Shown: positions 8,873 to 17,869 of the stretch, piece after piece | How positions within the stretch are numbered: the stretch's first letter is position 1 | Layout: every line of letters starts with the position of its first letter | NCBI RefSeq assembly: GCF_918731615.1 | Contig: NZ_OU957226.1 | Location: 992,001-1,056,000 of the forward strand | DNA: 64,000 nt | Origin: Flavobacterium sp. CECT 9288 | Lineage (GTDB): Bacteria; Bacteroidota; Bacteroidia; Flavobacteriales; Flavobacteriaceae | Direction: 5' to 3' | Position numbers and translations under genes: made by a program | Notes under the pieces: model-generated | Told to the model about the DNA's origin: nothing | Database searches by the model: none | The model's input: the letters and a program-made list of their open reading frames with translations, nothing else

Positions 8873-9223
8873 ATGGCAATTATTATAACAGACGAATGTA
8901 TCAATTGTGGGGCTTGTGAACCTGAGTGCCCAAATACTGCAATATATGAAGGAGCTGATGATTGGAGATACAAGGACGGAACAAAACTGAAAGGTAAAGT
9001 AATTTTGCCAGACGGTACTGAAATTGATTCTGATGAAGCACAAACACCAATCTCTGACGAAGTGTATTATATCGTTCCTGGTAAATGTACGGAGTGTAAA
9101 GGATTTCATGATGAACCTCAATGTGCAGCGGTTTGCCCTGTAGATTGTTGTATTCCTGATGATGCGCATGTAGAAAGTGATGAAACATTGCTAAACAGAC
9201 AAGCTTTTTTACACAACGAATAA
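8873..9223 (+). CDS. 4Fe-4S dicluster ferredoxin
   Basis: 116 aa cytoplasmic electron carrier. The first cluster motif is [11 protein letters not shown] (Cys9, 12, 15, 19). The second is CTECKGF...C...CPVDC with a loop longer than in clostridial ferredoxins, as in the Chromatium/Azotobacter FdI-like type. A 40-residue insert separates the two motifs. It is divergent from the LuxC-type reductase. The redox partner is not visible. Confidence 0.92.
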   Translation: MAIIITDECINCGACEPECPNTAIYEGADDWRYKDGTKLKGKVILPDGTEIDSDEAQTPISDEVYYIVPGKCTECKGFHDEPQCAAVCPVDCCIPDDAHVESDETLLNRQAFLHNE

Positions 9224-9237
9224 GTATTGATTTTACA

Positions 9238-9272
9238 TAAAAAAAACCTGAGATATCTCAGGTTTTTTTTAT
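9238..9272. terminator. Bidirectional terminator after ferredoxin
   Basis: AAAACCTGAGAT directly followed by ATCTCAGGTTTT is a perfect palindrome flanked by A and T runs. It serves the ferredoxin gene and the convergent secreted-protein gene. Confidence 0.85.
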
Positions 9273-9287
9273 GTAATACTATTTTTG

Positions 9288-9824
9288 TTATTCTTTGACC
9301 ATTTCAAAAATTTCAGATGTAATTTTATCAGTTTCGGGGTCATAAGATTCTAAAACTAAGTTTCCATCTGCATTAAAGTATCCAAAAGATGTTTTGCTTT
9401 TAGTACTGTAAATGTAATTGTTATTGGAAGTTTTTCTTAAAACAGCAGTCTTTTCCTTATTTGGCAGGTACATGTTGTAACCTGTTTCAGCTAGACTAAC
9501 TTGGTATTTTTGTCCGTTGTAGTTGTAATAAGCAGATCTATCAACATCTACAATATTGGTCACTCCATTTGCGGTAACTGCAGTAATGGCAGTTACTTGA
9601 ACAGGAGTTTGCTTAATTTCTTTATTCAAAGCGTTTGAATCGGCATCTTTCAATTCAATGTTTTGAGTTTCTTTGATCTCTTGAGTTTTAACCAATTTTT
9701 TTTCTCCTTTTGAGTCTTTTATTGTTGTAACCGTTGTTTTTACCTCAGATTTTACATTTTTGTTTTGCGCTTGACTTTGTACGGAAAATAATAGTGCTAA
9801 AGCTCCAATTAATATCGTTTTCAT
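9288..9824 (-). CDS. Secreted protein of unknown function
   Basis: 178 aa with a clear Sec signal peptide (MKTILIGALALLFSVQSQA, cleavage after QAQ). The mature N-terminus is charged and Lys/Thr-rich (KSEVKTTVTTIKDSKGEKK). The C-terminal half has YYNYNGQKYQVSL and GYFNADGNLVLESYDPE, suggesting short beta-strands. No known domain recognised. It may be a small periplasmic protein; it lies between ferredoxin and the TonB receptor. Confidence 0.65.
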   Translation of the reverse strand: MKTILIGALALLFSVQSQAQNKNVKSEVKTTVTTIKDSKGEKKLVKTQEIKETQNIELKDADSNALNKEIKQTPVQVTAITAVTANGVTNIVDVDRSAYYNYNGQKYQVSLAETGYNMYLPNKEKTAVLRKTSNNNYIYSTKSKTSFGYFNADGNLVLESYDPETDKITSEIFEMVKE

Positions 9825-10046
9825 AATTATTTATTTATTAGATTAATATGAAGTAAAATTACAAGGGCAACAGAGATAAGTTGTTATGGAATTTCCAAGA
9901 TAAATTGTATAATTTACACTAGCTATTTTTTTCTTTATGAAAATTGATTAATCGTTAATCTTAAGATTTAAAAATTTCGAAATAGCATGATTTTTTCGAA
10001 ACAATTTGAATGTATTTTTATCCAAATAAAAGTTTTTGTTCTAAAA

Positions 10047-10076
10047 AAAAAGGACCATCTTTCGATAGTCCTTTTG
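10047..10076 (-). terminator. Terminator after the TonB-dependent receptor
   Basis: AAAGGAC C ATC / TTTC / GAT A GTCCTTT with an A/T run on each side. It lies about 20 bases beyond the receptor stop. Confidence 0.7.
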
Positions 10077-10094
10077 AGTTATTCAATAAATGAA

Positions 10095-12803
10095 TTAGAA
10101 TTTGTAGTTCAAAGATAAATTAACCATAGTTCCTAATTGGCTGAAGTGAGATCCATCATAAGTCATCTGTGAATAACGACCATTGAATGTTAAATCGTTA
10201 ATTTGCTTTTTCAATGTTATTGGATCGTTTATTATAGCTTCTGCACCAGTTGAACCGTCAGACTTTAATTTCCATTCAGGTAAAACATTTAATAAGTTAT
10301 TTACATTTAAGTTAAGAGTAACTTTTTCATTTGCTCTGTATGAAACACCTAAATCGGTAACTACTTTAGTTAAAAATTCTACAGTTAATGCTTTATCGTA
10401 CAAGTCAGCATTTTTGAATTTTGCTGGTCCAAAAACGGTGTTGTTTAAAGAAAATGAGAACTTATTAATTTCGAAATCTCCACCAATAATATATTTAAAT
10501 TTAGGACGTGAAGTAAGTAATAAAGCTTCTTGGGTTGCGCCAAAAACCGATTGGTTAACAGCTGCAACACTAGCAATGTTACGTACAGGACCGTCTAGCT
10601 TGTTTTCTAAGGTATAATTTCCAGAAAGGTTAATTGTTAACTTGCCAGAACCTAATTCGATATTTCTGTAATTTGCAACAAAATCTAAACCAGAAGTTTT
10701 AGTGTCAATAGCATTTGTAAACCATGATTGAATATTGCCCGGGCTATATATGATTTTATCTCCCAAAACGATACGGTCTTTCACACTAATATTGTAATAG
10801 TCCAAAGTTGCGCTAAAGTTTTTAGAAGGTTTTACTCCAAGTCCGATAGTGTAGTTAGTAGAACTTTCAGCTTTTAGATTTGCAACTCCATTTTGTCTAG
10901 CTGCAGAGGATACGTTGTTGATAATTCCTTCAAGCTGAATCCCTCCGCCACCAAATGATGATTGTACTTTTTGAGTATATATTTGATGTAATGTAGGAGC
11001 TCTAAAACCTGTAGATGCAGAACCTCTTAAAGTAACAAGGTCGTCTGCGAATTTATATCTTGAACTTAACTTCCAAACTGCTTTGCTTCCAAAATCGCTA
11101 TAATCCTCATAACGAATAGTTCCTTCTGCTAACCAATCTTCAGTTATGTCTAAAGAAGCACTTGCATAAAAACCAATATTGTAGCGGTTAAATTTTCCTG
11201 AATTTTCAGGAGTGTTTCCTTGGTAAGAATCTGCTCCAACACCTATATATGAAGCTTCGTCACCTGCTCTAACTTCAAATATTTCTGTTCTAAATTCAGA
11301 ACCAAAAGCAATACTGAAATTGTCAAAAATTTGTTTGCTAAGGTCGATATTTCCAACATAATGTGTGAAACCTACTCCACCAGGGTTAAAACGAAGTGGT
11401 CCGCTATAAAAATTTGGGTTTGTAGCATAAATGAAATTTCCGCTTGAATCTTTAGAACGGTTGTGAGAATTTGAAACAGTATAGTTCTGTTGATTTCCCC
11501 CTGTTGTGATACTTGCGTCTCCAATCCAACCATTTTTGTTGAATTTATATCCAAGTGTAGCATTGTAATCGTTTAATTCACCTTCAAATGTAGGAACATA
11601 ACCTTGATAAGACGCAAGTGTGCCGTTACCATATAAAGACGGTAAATATGGGAAATCTGTTGCAGTTCTCCAATATGGAGTTCTATAGTTTGCGAACGAG
11701 TTTACTTTTTTGTATACATAAGCTGCATTGTAATACACTTGTGCATTTTCACTTAGATCTTTACCACCATTTACTAGGAATTTTGCCGCAGCTGTTTCTG
11801 GAGCTCCATTGATGTTACCTGCATCAGGACGTTTTGATAAAAAGTTTTGGATATCAGCTAGAGTATTTACTCCAGCAGTTGTTCCACCCCAGTAATTAAA
11901 CTCACCTTCAGCATCTACTTTTCCTGGACGGTTAGATATTTCTGTTTTAGAAAAATCTACAGTATAATTAATAAATCCTTTGTCACCTACAGTTGTACCA
12001 TTGTTTATACTTATGCCGTACATTTCGCCATCTCCCTCACTAGTAACTCCGGTTCTTAGAGTTGCAGAACCTCCATTAGTGTTTTTCTTTAAAATGATGT
12101 TCATTACACCTGCAATGGCATCAGATCCATATTGTGCAGATGCTCCATCACGAAGAATTTCAACTCTTTCAATAGCGTCAGTAGGTATAGCAGAGATATC
12201 TGCACCTGTTTCACCACGTCCAGGTGACGTTTGAACGTAAACTAGTGCACTTAAATTTTTACGTTTACCATTGATAAGAATTAATGTTCTACTTGGTCCC
12301 ATGTTTCTAATTTCATAAGGATCTAATAGAGATGTAGCATCATTTACAGGTGTATTTACGGTGTTAAATGATGGTATTCTATATTGTAATGCTTTATCAA
12401 ATGATGCTTGTCCCGTGGAGTTTAAGTCTTTTGAAGACAGTACATCTATTGGTAACGCTGATGTAGTATTGGTTCTAGCTGCTGTTCTGCTCCCCGTTAC
12501 TACAACTTCATTTAAATTTTGTCCACCTTCTTCAGATAAAACTACATTGATTACAGCTTCTGTTGCTGCTCTTTCTACTTTGTTGAATCCAACATAACTG
12601 AAAACTAATGTTGCTCCTTCGTTCACTTTAATTTTGTAAGAACCATCAGTGTCAGTAGAAACTCCATTCTTTGTTCCTTTTTCTACAATGTTAACTCCTG
12701 GTAACGAATTTCCAGAATTGTCTTTTACTACCCCTGATATTTGCTTCTGAGCAAATACAAACGAGACGTTTAATAGGATTAATAATAATGCGATTTTTTT
12801 CAT
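10095..12803 (-). CDS. TonB-dependent outer-membrane receptor
   Basis: 902 aa from the ATG at 12803 (MKKIALLLILLNVSFVFAQ, a good signal peptide); an in-frame start further upstream would put 15 polar residues ahead of it and is rejected. Order: signal peptide; carboxypeptidase-regulatory-like domain (ISGVVKDNSGNSLPGVNIVEKG); plug domain (LPIDVLSSKDL, then ILINGKRKN and RVEILRDGASAQYGSDAIAGVMNIILK); beta-barrel with alternating aromatic strands, ending in LNYKF. It imports a large substrate across the outer membrane using TonB energy. No SusD partner is adjacent, so it is not a typical glycan locus; the ligand is unknown. Confidence 0.93.
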   Translation of the reverse strand: MKKIALLLILLNVSFVFAQKQISGVVKDNSGNSLPGVNIVEKGTKNGVSTDTDGSYKIKVNEGATLVFSYVGFNKVERAATEAVINVVLSEEGGQNLNEVVVTGSRTAARTNTTSALPIDVLSSKDLNSTGQASFDKALQYRIPSFNTVNTPVNDATSLLDPYEIRNMGPSRTLILINGKRKNLSALVYVQTSPGRGETGADISAIPTDAIERVEILRDGASAQYGSDAIAGVMNIILKKNTNGGSATLRTGVTSEGDGEMYGISINNGTTVGDKGFINYTVDFSKTEISNRPGKVDAEGEFNYWGGTTAGVNTLADIQNFLSKRPDAGNINGAPETAAAKFLVNGGKDLSENAQVYYNAAYVYKKVNSFANYRTPYWRTATDFPYLPSLYGNGTLASYQGYVPTFEGELNDYNATLGYKFNKNGWIGDASITTGGNQQNYTVSNSHNRSKDSSGNFIYATNPNFYSGPLRFNPGGVGFTHYVGNIDLSKQIFDNFSIAFGSEFRTEIFEVRAGDEASYIGVGADSYQGNTPENSGKFNRYNIGFYASASLDITEDWLAEGTIRYEDYSDFGSKAVWKLSSRYKFADDLVTLRGSASTGFRAPTLHQIYTQKVQSSFGGGGIQLEGIINNVSSAARQNGVANLKAESSTNYTIGLGVKPSKNFSATLDYYNISVKDRIVLGDKIIYSPGNIQSWFTNAIDTKTSGLDFVANYRNIELGSGKLTINLSGNYTLENKLDGPVRNIASVAAVNQSVFGATQEALLLTSRPKFKYIIGGDFEINKFSFSLNNTVFGPAKFKNADLYDKALTVEFLTKVVTDLGVSYRANEKVTLNLNVNNLLNVLPEWKLKSDGSTGAEAIINDPITLKKQINDLTFNGRYSQMTYDGSHFSQLGTMVNLSLNYKF

Positions 12804-12934
12804 AATAAATTGTGTTTTATTTTCTGGTTGATTTGAAATAGGCTGCAATATAATTTTTTTTTAACAAAACATTAGTACTATTTTTAATTTTTTAAAAAAA
12901 ATGCTAGGTTCTCAGTAATGGTATCTTTTAATTA

Positions 12935-12963
12935 TTGAAAACAGTATTAAAATGGTATATTTG
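12935..12963 (+). promoter_or_regulatory. Promoter of ychF
   Basis: TTG (12935-12937), 18-bp spacer, TATATTTG (12956-12963): a good match to the Bacteroidota -33/-7 consensus. The predicted leader is about 130 bases long. Confidence 0.65.
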
Positions 12964-12972
12964 CAAACTTTT

Positions 12973-12988
12973 AAAGCCAAATGGCTTT
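12973..12988 (+). other. 5'-leader hairpin upstream of ychF
   Basis: AAAGCCA, loop AA, TGGCTTT form a perfect 7-bp inverted repeat a few bases after the predicted transcription start. It has no T run, so it is a leader structure or operator rather than a terminator. Confidence 0.4.
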
Positions 12989-13099
12989 GTCTAATAAGAT
13001 TTAATGCTGAATAGCTCAAAATTTAAAACTTAAAAGAACCTTGTTTGCCATAAAAAAGCTTGCATGTTTCCGGAAAAAAAAATAAAATAGTATTTACAG

Positions 13100-14194
13100 A
13101 TGAAAGCAGGAATTGTAGGGTTACCTAATGTTGGAAAATCAACTTTGTTCAATTGTTTGTCAAACGCAAAAGCGCAAAGTGCTAACTTTCCTTTTTGTAC
13201 CATAGAGCCAAATATTGGTGTTGTTAATGTACCAGATCCAAGAATCAATAAATTGGAGGAATTGGTAAAGCCAGAGCGTGTGCAAATGGCTACGGTTGAT
13301 ATTGTGGATATTGCAGGTTTAGTAAAAGGAGCTAGTAAAGGAGAAGGTTTAGGAAATCAATTTCTTGGAAACATTAGAGAGTGTAACGCTATTATTCACG
13401 TATTGCGTTGTTTTGATAATGATAATATCGTTCACGTTGATGGTAATGTAAATCCCATTCGTGACAAAGAAACTATTGATATCGAGTTGCAGTTAAAAGA
13501 TTTAGAAACGGTTGAAAAGCGTTTAGAAAAAGTAAATCGTGCTGCAAAAACAGGTAACAAAGAGGCGCAGACCGAAAAAGCGCTTTTGGATCGAATTAAA
13601 GAAACCTTATTGCAAGCTAAATCAGCGAGAACTATTACTCCTCAAGGAAATGACGAGGAAGTTTTGATGGAATCCTTTCAATTGATTACCGCAAAACCAG
13701 TTTTGTATGTGTGTAATGTAGACGAAAACTCTGCCGTAAATGGAAACAAATACGTTGACCAAGTTCGCGAATTAGTAAAAGATGAAGATGCAGAAGTAAT
13801 TATTTTGTCTGTAGGAGCCGAAGCTGATATTACAGAGCTTGAAAGCTACGAAGAGCGCCAAGTTTTCCTTGAAGACATGGGATTGTCAGAGCCAGGAGCC
13901 TCTGTTTTAATTCGTGCAGCTTATAAATTGTTAAAACAGCAAACCTATTTCACGGCAGGAGTAAAAGAAGTTCGTGCTTGGACCATCAATATCGGTGCTA
14001 CCGCGCCACAAGCTGCTGGTGTAATTCATACTGATTTTGAAAAAGGGTTTATCCGTGCCGAAGTTATTGCTTACGAAGACTACGTGCAATACGGTTCTGA
14101 AGCTAAATGTAAGGAAGCTGGAAAATTTAAAGTAGAGGGTAAAGAATACGTTGTAAAAGATGGTGATGTAATGCACTTTAGATTCAACGTGTAA
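13100..14194 (+). CDS. ychF: Redox-regulated ATPase YchF
   Basis: 364 aa Obg-family P-loop protein that binds ATP and associates with ribosomes. Motifs: G1 GLPNVGKST (about residues 6-14), switch I region with FPFCTIEPNIG, G3 DIAGLV, and NVDE in place of the GTPase NKxD motif, which is the family mark of ATP preference. A coiled-coil segment follows, then a C-terminal TGS-like domain (RAWTINIGATAPQAAGVIHTD, KDGDVMHFRFNV). Full length. It has its own promoter and a structured leader, and is followed by a heptamer repeat array and terminator. Confidence 0.96.
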   Translation: MKAGIVGLPNVGKSTLFNCLSNAKAQSANFPFCTIEPNIGVVNVPDPRINKLEELVKPERVQMATVDIVDIAGLVKGASKGEGLGNQFLGNIRECNAIIHVLRCFDNDNIVHVDGNVNPIRDKETIDIELQLKDLETVEKRLEKVNRAAKTGNKEAQTEKALLDRIKETLLQAKSARTITPQGNDEEVLMESFQLITAKPVLYVCNVDENSAVNGNKYVDQVRELVKDEDAEVIILSVGAEADITELESYEERQVFLEDMGLSEPGASVLIRAAYKLLKQQTYFTAGVKEVRAWTINIGATAPQAAGVIHTDFEKGFIRAEVIAYEDYVQYGSEAKCKEAGKFKVEGKEYVVKDGDVMHFRFNV

Positions 14195-14203
14195 TTTTTA
14201 GTT

Positions 14204-14287
14204 AGTCGAAAGTCAAAAGTCGAAAGTCGAAAGTCAAAAGTCGAAAGTCAAAAGTCGAAAGTCAAAAGTCGAAATAGAAAAGTCGAA
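14204..14287. repeat. Tandem heptamer array AGTCRAA
   Basis: Ten uninterrupted 7-base units AGTCGAA or AGTCAAA (14204-14273, pattern G A G G A G A G A G at the fifth base), one degenerate unit ATAGAAA, then one more AGTCGAA. The last unit is also the 5' arm of the following terminator. The 7-bp period is not a multiple of three, and the array lies just after the ychF stop codon. Confidence 0.95.
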
Positions 14288-14319
14288 AGTTAGAAATAGC
14301 TTTCGACTTTTTTTTTGAA
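14279..14319 (+). terminator. Terminator after ychF
   Basis: AAAGTCGAAAG, loop of ten bases, CTTTCGACTTT and a T run. The 5' arm is the last copy of the heptamer array, so upstream units could compete for the same 3' arm. Confidence 0.8.
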
Positions 14320-14350
14320 CCTAATCCAGCTTTCCGCTACAATCTGGGGT
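14317..14350. repeat. Degenerate intergenic element, copy B (short)
   Basis: Minus strand reads ACCCCAGATTGTAGCGGAA then AGCTGGATTAGG. It shares CCCAGAT and AGCTGGA with the elements near 2.0, 25.8 and 29.4 kb. Confidence 0.45.
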
Positions 14351-14420
14351 ATTTGTATAGGTGTTTAAAGTTTAATTAAAATTAAAAGTGTAAATTCACT
14401 AAAATTTTAATTAATTCAAA

Positions 14421-15080
14421 ATGAAACAATTTATTTTGTTAGTGATATTTTTATTTGTTATTTCTTGCAAAAAAGCAGATGCGCCAGCAGATGAAAGTTT
14501 TGTGTATTTTGAAAAACCACAGCCAATTCATGATGCTGAACTGTCTAAAATACCTAATAAATTCAGAGGTCTTTTTATTAATTCAGATTCTGTTTACCTG
14601 AATATCTCTGAAAATATGATTAGTAGAGAATTTACTAGAAAATTTAGAATTCATAAAACCGAAATAGACTCATTGAAAAAAGAATTTGATTTTGTTAATG
14701 GCAAGTATGTTTCTAAAGGTTATAAGGTAGTTTTTGATTTTATAAAAATAGGTGATTCCTTAGAGCTTTCGAACAAAGAAATTGATACAATTTTTATTTT
14801 TTCAAACACTCAAAAAGCAAAACGATTCAACGGAAAACTAATTTTGAACTACAGTGATTCTATCTATTGGACAGTCAATACGATTGATTTAGAAAAAAAT
14901 CTATTACATTTAAAAAGCATTGGCTCTAAAGAAGATTTAAAGCAAATGGATTCCTTAACCCATTTAAAATCAGTTCAGATAGATTCTTTTAGATTTGTTG
15001 TAAAACCTTTAAGAAATGAATTTAAAACTTTCATTAATCTAAAAAGGTTTCATGTAGATGAAGCGTTTAAAAAAATCTAA
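14421..15080 (+). CDS. Lipoprotein of unknown function
   Basis: 219 aa. The signal peptide ends in FVISC, so Cys16 is probably lipidated. The mature protein is hydrophilic and rich in Lys, Asp, Ser and Phe, with alternating short strands and helices (SDSVYLNISENMISREFTRKF region; FDFIKIGDSLELSNKEID). No known domain recognised. It overlaps nothing functional: an upstream extension of the flavin reductase frame would overlap its 3' end but is not favoured. Confidence 0.7.
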   Translation: MKQFILLVIFLFVISCKKADAPADESFVYFEKPQPIHDAELSKIPNKFRGLFINSDSVYLNISENMISREFTRKFRIHKTEIDSLKKEFDFVNGKYVSKGYKVVFDFIKIGDSLELSNKEIDTIFIFSNTQKAKRFNGKLILNYSDSIYWTVNTIDLEKNLLHLKSIGSKEDLKQMDSLTHLKSVQIDSFRFVVKPLRNEFKTFINLKRFHVDEAFKKI

Positions 15081-15129
15081 AAATAAATACGCAACAGCAA
15101 TTAATTTATTTCAGAAAAAAAACAATCTT

Positions 15130-15657
15130 ATGAAAATAGTAACCTTTGGCGCAAGCAACAGTAAAAATTCTATCAATAAAAAACTGGCAATTTATGCAGC
15201 GCATCTTTTTGAAAATGCTAGCGTAGAAGTTTTAGATTTAAACGATTTTCAAATGCCTTTGTTTTCTGTTGATTTGGAGCTCGAAATCGGTCAGCATGAT
15301 GTAGCGAAAGCATTTTTAGCTGTAATTGCAATGGCTGATGTGTTGGTGATTTCTATGGCGGAACACAACGGCAATTATAGTACTGCTTTCAAGAATATTT
15401 TCGATTGGAGTTCAAGAATCAACGGAAAAGTGTTTCAGGACAAACCCATGTTGCTTCTAGCTACTTCGCCGGGAGCTAGAGGTGGCGCTAGTGTTTTAGA
15501 AATTGCAAAAACTGCTTTCCCCCGTTATGGTGCCTACGTAAAAGCAACTTTTTCGTTACCTAGTTTTGATGCTAATTTTGATATCCAAAAAGGAATTATA
15601 ACAAACGGTGAGTATGATATTAAGCTAAAGTCATTGATTGGCAATTTTAAATCGTAA
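15130..15657 (+). CDS. NAD(P)H-dependent FMN reductase family protein
   Basis: 175 aa from the ATG at 15130 (MKIVTFGASNSKNSINKKLA), which places the FMN-binding GASNSKNSINK loop at the N-terminus as in the family; a longer in-frame version would add 24 lysine-rich residues and overlap the lipoprotein gene. Flavodoxin-like fold enzyme that transfers electrons from NAD(P)H to FMN or quinones. Other marks: MAEHNGNYSTAFKNIFDW and SPGARGGASVLE. Cytoplasmic. Physiological acceptor unknown. Confidence 0.85.
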   Translation: MKIVTFGASNSKNSINKKLAIYAAHLFENASVEVLDLNDFQMPLFSVDLELEIGQHDVAKAFLAVIAMADVLVISMAEHNGNYSTAFKNIFDWSSRINGKVFQDKPMLLLATSPGARGGASVLEIAKTAFPRYGAYVKATFSLPSFDANFDIQKGIITNGEYDIKLKSLIGNFKS

Positions 15658-15688
15658 AGTAAAAACGGGTTTTCAATATTATTCTTGA

Positions 15689-15696
15689 TAACTTTG
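15689..15696 (+). promoter_or_regulatory. -7 element upstream of parE
   Basis: TAACTTTG fits TAnnTTTG; the parE start is 108 bases downstream. No clear -33 TTG at the usual distance. Confidence 0.3.
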
Positions 15697-15804
15697 AGGC
15701 TTTGAATTTTTAAAATTTATCATATTACACTACATTAGCACATTCTAGAGCTTTGCGTAAAGTAAAGCCCGAAATGAACGAAGTTAAAATCCACAAATTT
15801 TAAA

Positions 15805-17679
15805 ATGTCCGATCAAAATCAATATACCGAAGATAATATTCGGTCCTTAGACTGGAAAGAACATATTCGCATGCGCCCCGGAATGTATATCGGGAAACTG
15901 GGTGACGGTTCTTCGCCAGATGATGGTATTTATATCCTGTTAAAAGAGGTTTTAGACAACTGTATAGATGAATTCGTTATGGGCTCTGGTAAAACCATTG
16001 AAGTGAGCATCAAAGACAAAACGGTTGCGGTACGTGATTACGGGCGAGGTATTCCGTTGGGTAAAGTCGTTGATGTAGTTTCTAAAATGAATACAGGTGG
16101 TAAATACGATTCCAAAGCGTTCCAGAAATCAGTAGGTTTGAACGGTGTGGGTACCAAAGCTGTGAATGCACTTTCAAACTATTTCCGTGTAGAATCGGTG
16201 AGAGAGGAAAAACAAAAAGCCGCTGAGTTTTCAGGTGGGAATTTAGTCCTTGAAGAAGATATAATTGAAACTACCAAGCGTAAAGGAACAAAAGTAACGT
16301 TTACGCCAGACGAAACCATTTTCAAAAATTACAAATTCCGAATGGAATATGTGATTAAAATGGTAAAGAATTATTGTTACTTAAACAATGGTTTGACGAT
16401 TATTTTTAATGGTGAAAAGTACATTTCAGAGAACGGACTTCGTGATTTATTAGAAGAAACAATAAGTGCCGATGATCTGGAATATCCAATTATTCACTTG
16501 AAAGAACATGATATAGAAATTGCACTTACCCACAGTAAAACCCAGTACAGTGAGGAGTATCACTCTTTTGTAAACGGGCAAAATACCACACAAGGAGGGA
16601 CGCACTTAGCCGCTTACCGCGAAGCTATCGTGAAAACAATCAGAGAGTTTTATAACAAAAACTTCGAAGCTTCAGATGTACGAAAATCTATTGTGAGTGC
16701 CATTAGTATCAAGGTTATGGAACCGGTATTTGAATCGCAGACCAAAACTAAATTAGGTTCCACAGATATGGGGTCTGATGATGGTACGCCGCCAGTTTCT
16801 GTTCGTACGTTTGTAAACGATTTTATCAAAAATAAACTAGATAACTATTTACATAAGAACCCACCAACTGCTGAGGCATTATTGCGTAAAATTTTGCAGG
16901 CAGAGCGTGAGCGCAAAGAATTATCTGGAATTAGAAAACTAGCTACAGATCGTGCTAAAAAAGCCAATCTACACAATAAAAAGTTAAGAGACTGTCGTGC
17001 GCACTTGCCGGATACTAAAAACCCTAGAAACCTAGAAAGTACGCTTTTTATTACCGAGGGAGATTCGGCTTCGGGATCCATTACCAAGTCGCGTGATGTG
17101 AATACGCAAGCCGTATTTAGTTTGCGTGGAAAGCCGCTGAACTCATACGGAATGAGTAAAAAAATTGTGTATGAAAACGAAGAATTCAATTTGCTTCAAG
17201 CCGCTTTGGATATTGAGGATGGTCTCGAAAAGTTGCGTTACAACAACATTGTAATCGCTACTGATGCCGATGTCGATGGAATGCACATTCGATTGTTGTT
17301 GATTACTTTCTTTTTGCAATTTTTTCCAGAATTGATAAAAGAAGGGCATTTGTATATTTTGCAGACACCACTTTTTAGAGTTCGAAACAAGAAGGAGACC
17401 ATTTATTGTTACTCTGAAGAAGAGCGAAAAGATGCCATCGAAAAACTAAAACCAAAACCAGAAATTACCCGATTTAAAGGTTTAGGAGAAATCTCTCCCG
17501 ATGAGTTCAAGAATTTTATTGGAGAAACCATCCGCTTAGATCCTATTATGATGGATAAAAACACGTCGATTGAGCAGCTATTGTCTTTCTATATGGGTAA
17601 AAATACGCCAGATAGACAAGAGTTTATTATCAAGAACTTGAAGGTTGAGTTGGATGCTATCGAAGATGTTGCTATTTAA
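15805..17679 (+). CDS. parE: DNA topoisomerase IV subunit B
   Basis: 624 aa. The ATPase subunit of the type IIA topoisomerase that decatenates daughter chromosomes. GHKL ATPase part: [40 protein letters not shown]. Transducer follows. TOPRIM part: [20 protein letters not shown] and the metal-binding [13 protein letters not shown]. The C-terminus has [14 protein letters not shown]. Length suits ParE rather than the longer GyrB. It is followed by its own terminator and then by the accessory cassette that separates it from parC. Confidence 0.95.
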   Translation: MSDQNQYTEDNIRSLDWKEHIRMRPGMYIGKLGDGSSPDDGIYILLKEVLDNCIDEFVMGSGKTIEVSIKDKTVAVRDYGRGIPLGKVVDVVSKMNTGGKYDSKAFQKSVGLNGVGTKAVNALSNYFRVESVREEKQKAAEFSGGNLVLEEDIIETTKRKGTKVTFTPDETIFKNYKFRMEYVIKMVKNYCYLNNGLTIIFNGEKYISENGLRDLLEETISADDLEYPIIHLKEHDIEIALTHSKTQYSEEYHSFVNGQNTTQGGTHLAAYREAIVKTIREFYNKNFEASDVRKSIVSAISIKVMEPVFESQTKTKLGSTDMGSDDGTPPVSVRTFVNDFIKNKLDNYLHKNPPTAEALLRKILQAERERKELSGIRKLATDRAKKANLHNKKLRDCRAHLPDTKNPRNLESTLFITEGDSASGSITKSRDVNTQAVFSLRGKPLNSYGMSKKIVYENEEFNLLQAALDIEDGLEKLRYNNIVIATDADVDGMHIRLLLITFFLQFFPELIKEGHLYILQTPLFRVRNKKETIYCYSEEERKDAIEKLKPKPEITRFKGLGEISPDEFKNFIGETIRLDPIMMDKNTSIEQLLSFYMGKNTPDRQEFIIKNLKVELDAIEDVAI

Positions 17680-17693
17680 ATAGTAAAATTAAG

Positions 17694-17722
17694 AAAACCT
17701 CAGTCATTGACTGGGGTTTTTG
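17694..17722 (+). terminator. Terminator after parE
   Basis: AAAACCTCAGTC (17694-17705), loop ATT, GACTGGGGTTTT (17709-17720): a 12-bp stem with one G-T wobble, then TT. It would reduce read-through from parE into the cassette. Confidence 0.8.
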
Positions 17723-17730
17723 AGATATAA

Positions 17731-17755
17731 AATTCCGCGACGGTGTTGTGGAATT
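17731..17755. repeat. Hairpin 1 upstream of the ATPase/TOPRIM/DUF262 cassette
   Basis: AATTCCGCGAC, loop GGT, GTTGTGGAATT: 11-bp stem with two G-T wobbles. It resembles hairpin 2 in layout (AATTyC..., GAC rGT GTT, ...GrAATT). Confidence 0.6.
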
Positions 17756-17764
17756 AATTATTTG

Positions 17765-17791
17765 AATTTCGTTGACAGTGTTAACGAAATT
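17765..17791. repeat. Hairpin 2 upstream of the cassette
   Basis: AATTTCGTTGAC, loop AGT, GTTAACGAAATT: 12-bp stem with one wobble pair. There is no T run, so it is more likely an operator or mobile-element end than a terminator. Confidence 0.6.
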
Positions 17792-17841
17792 TATAATTTA
17801 ATTTATTTAGATTATGTCAAAAACAAAAGATACAATCAATT

Positions 17842-17849
17842 TAAATTTG
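17842..17849 (+). promoter_or_regulatory. Possible -7 element of the cassette
   Basis: TAAATTTG matches TAnnTTTG and lies 20 bases before the first cassette start codon. No -33 TTG at 17-23 bp, so support is modest. Confidence 0.3.
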
Positions 17850-17869
17850 TTAATCAAAAAACAAACAAA

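Noticed and set aside
8699..9188. Minus-strand open frames under the ferredoxin and LuxC genes
   Set aside because: Cys/His/Tyr-rich shadow translations of the real genes with no start context.
7675..9223. Bioluminescence locus because of the LuxC-type reductase
   Set aside because: No luxA, luxB, luxD or luxE nearby; stand-alone LuxC-like reductases are usual in Flavobacteriia.
10095..12803. SusC/SusD polysaccharide utilisation locus
   Set aside because: No SusD, sigma/anti-sigma or glycoside hydrolase genes adjoin the receptor.
15058..15129. Longer start for the flavin reductase overlapping the lipoprotein gene
   Set aside because: The FMN-loop GASNSKN must be near the N-terminus; the added residues are lysine-rich filler.
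17720..17869. Longer in-frame start for the cassette ATPase
   Set aside because: It would run through both hairpins and the possible -7 element, and the added 50 residues have no ATPase-family likeness; the Walker A spacing fits the ATG at 17870.
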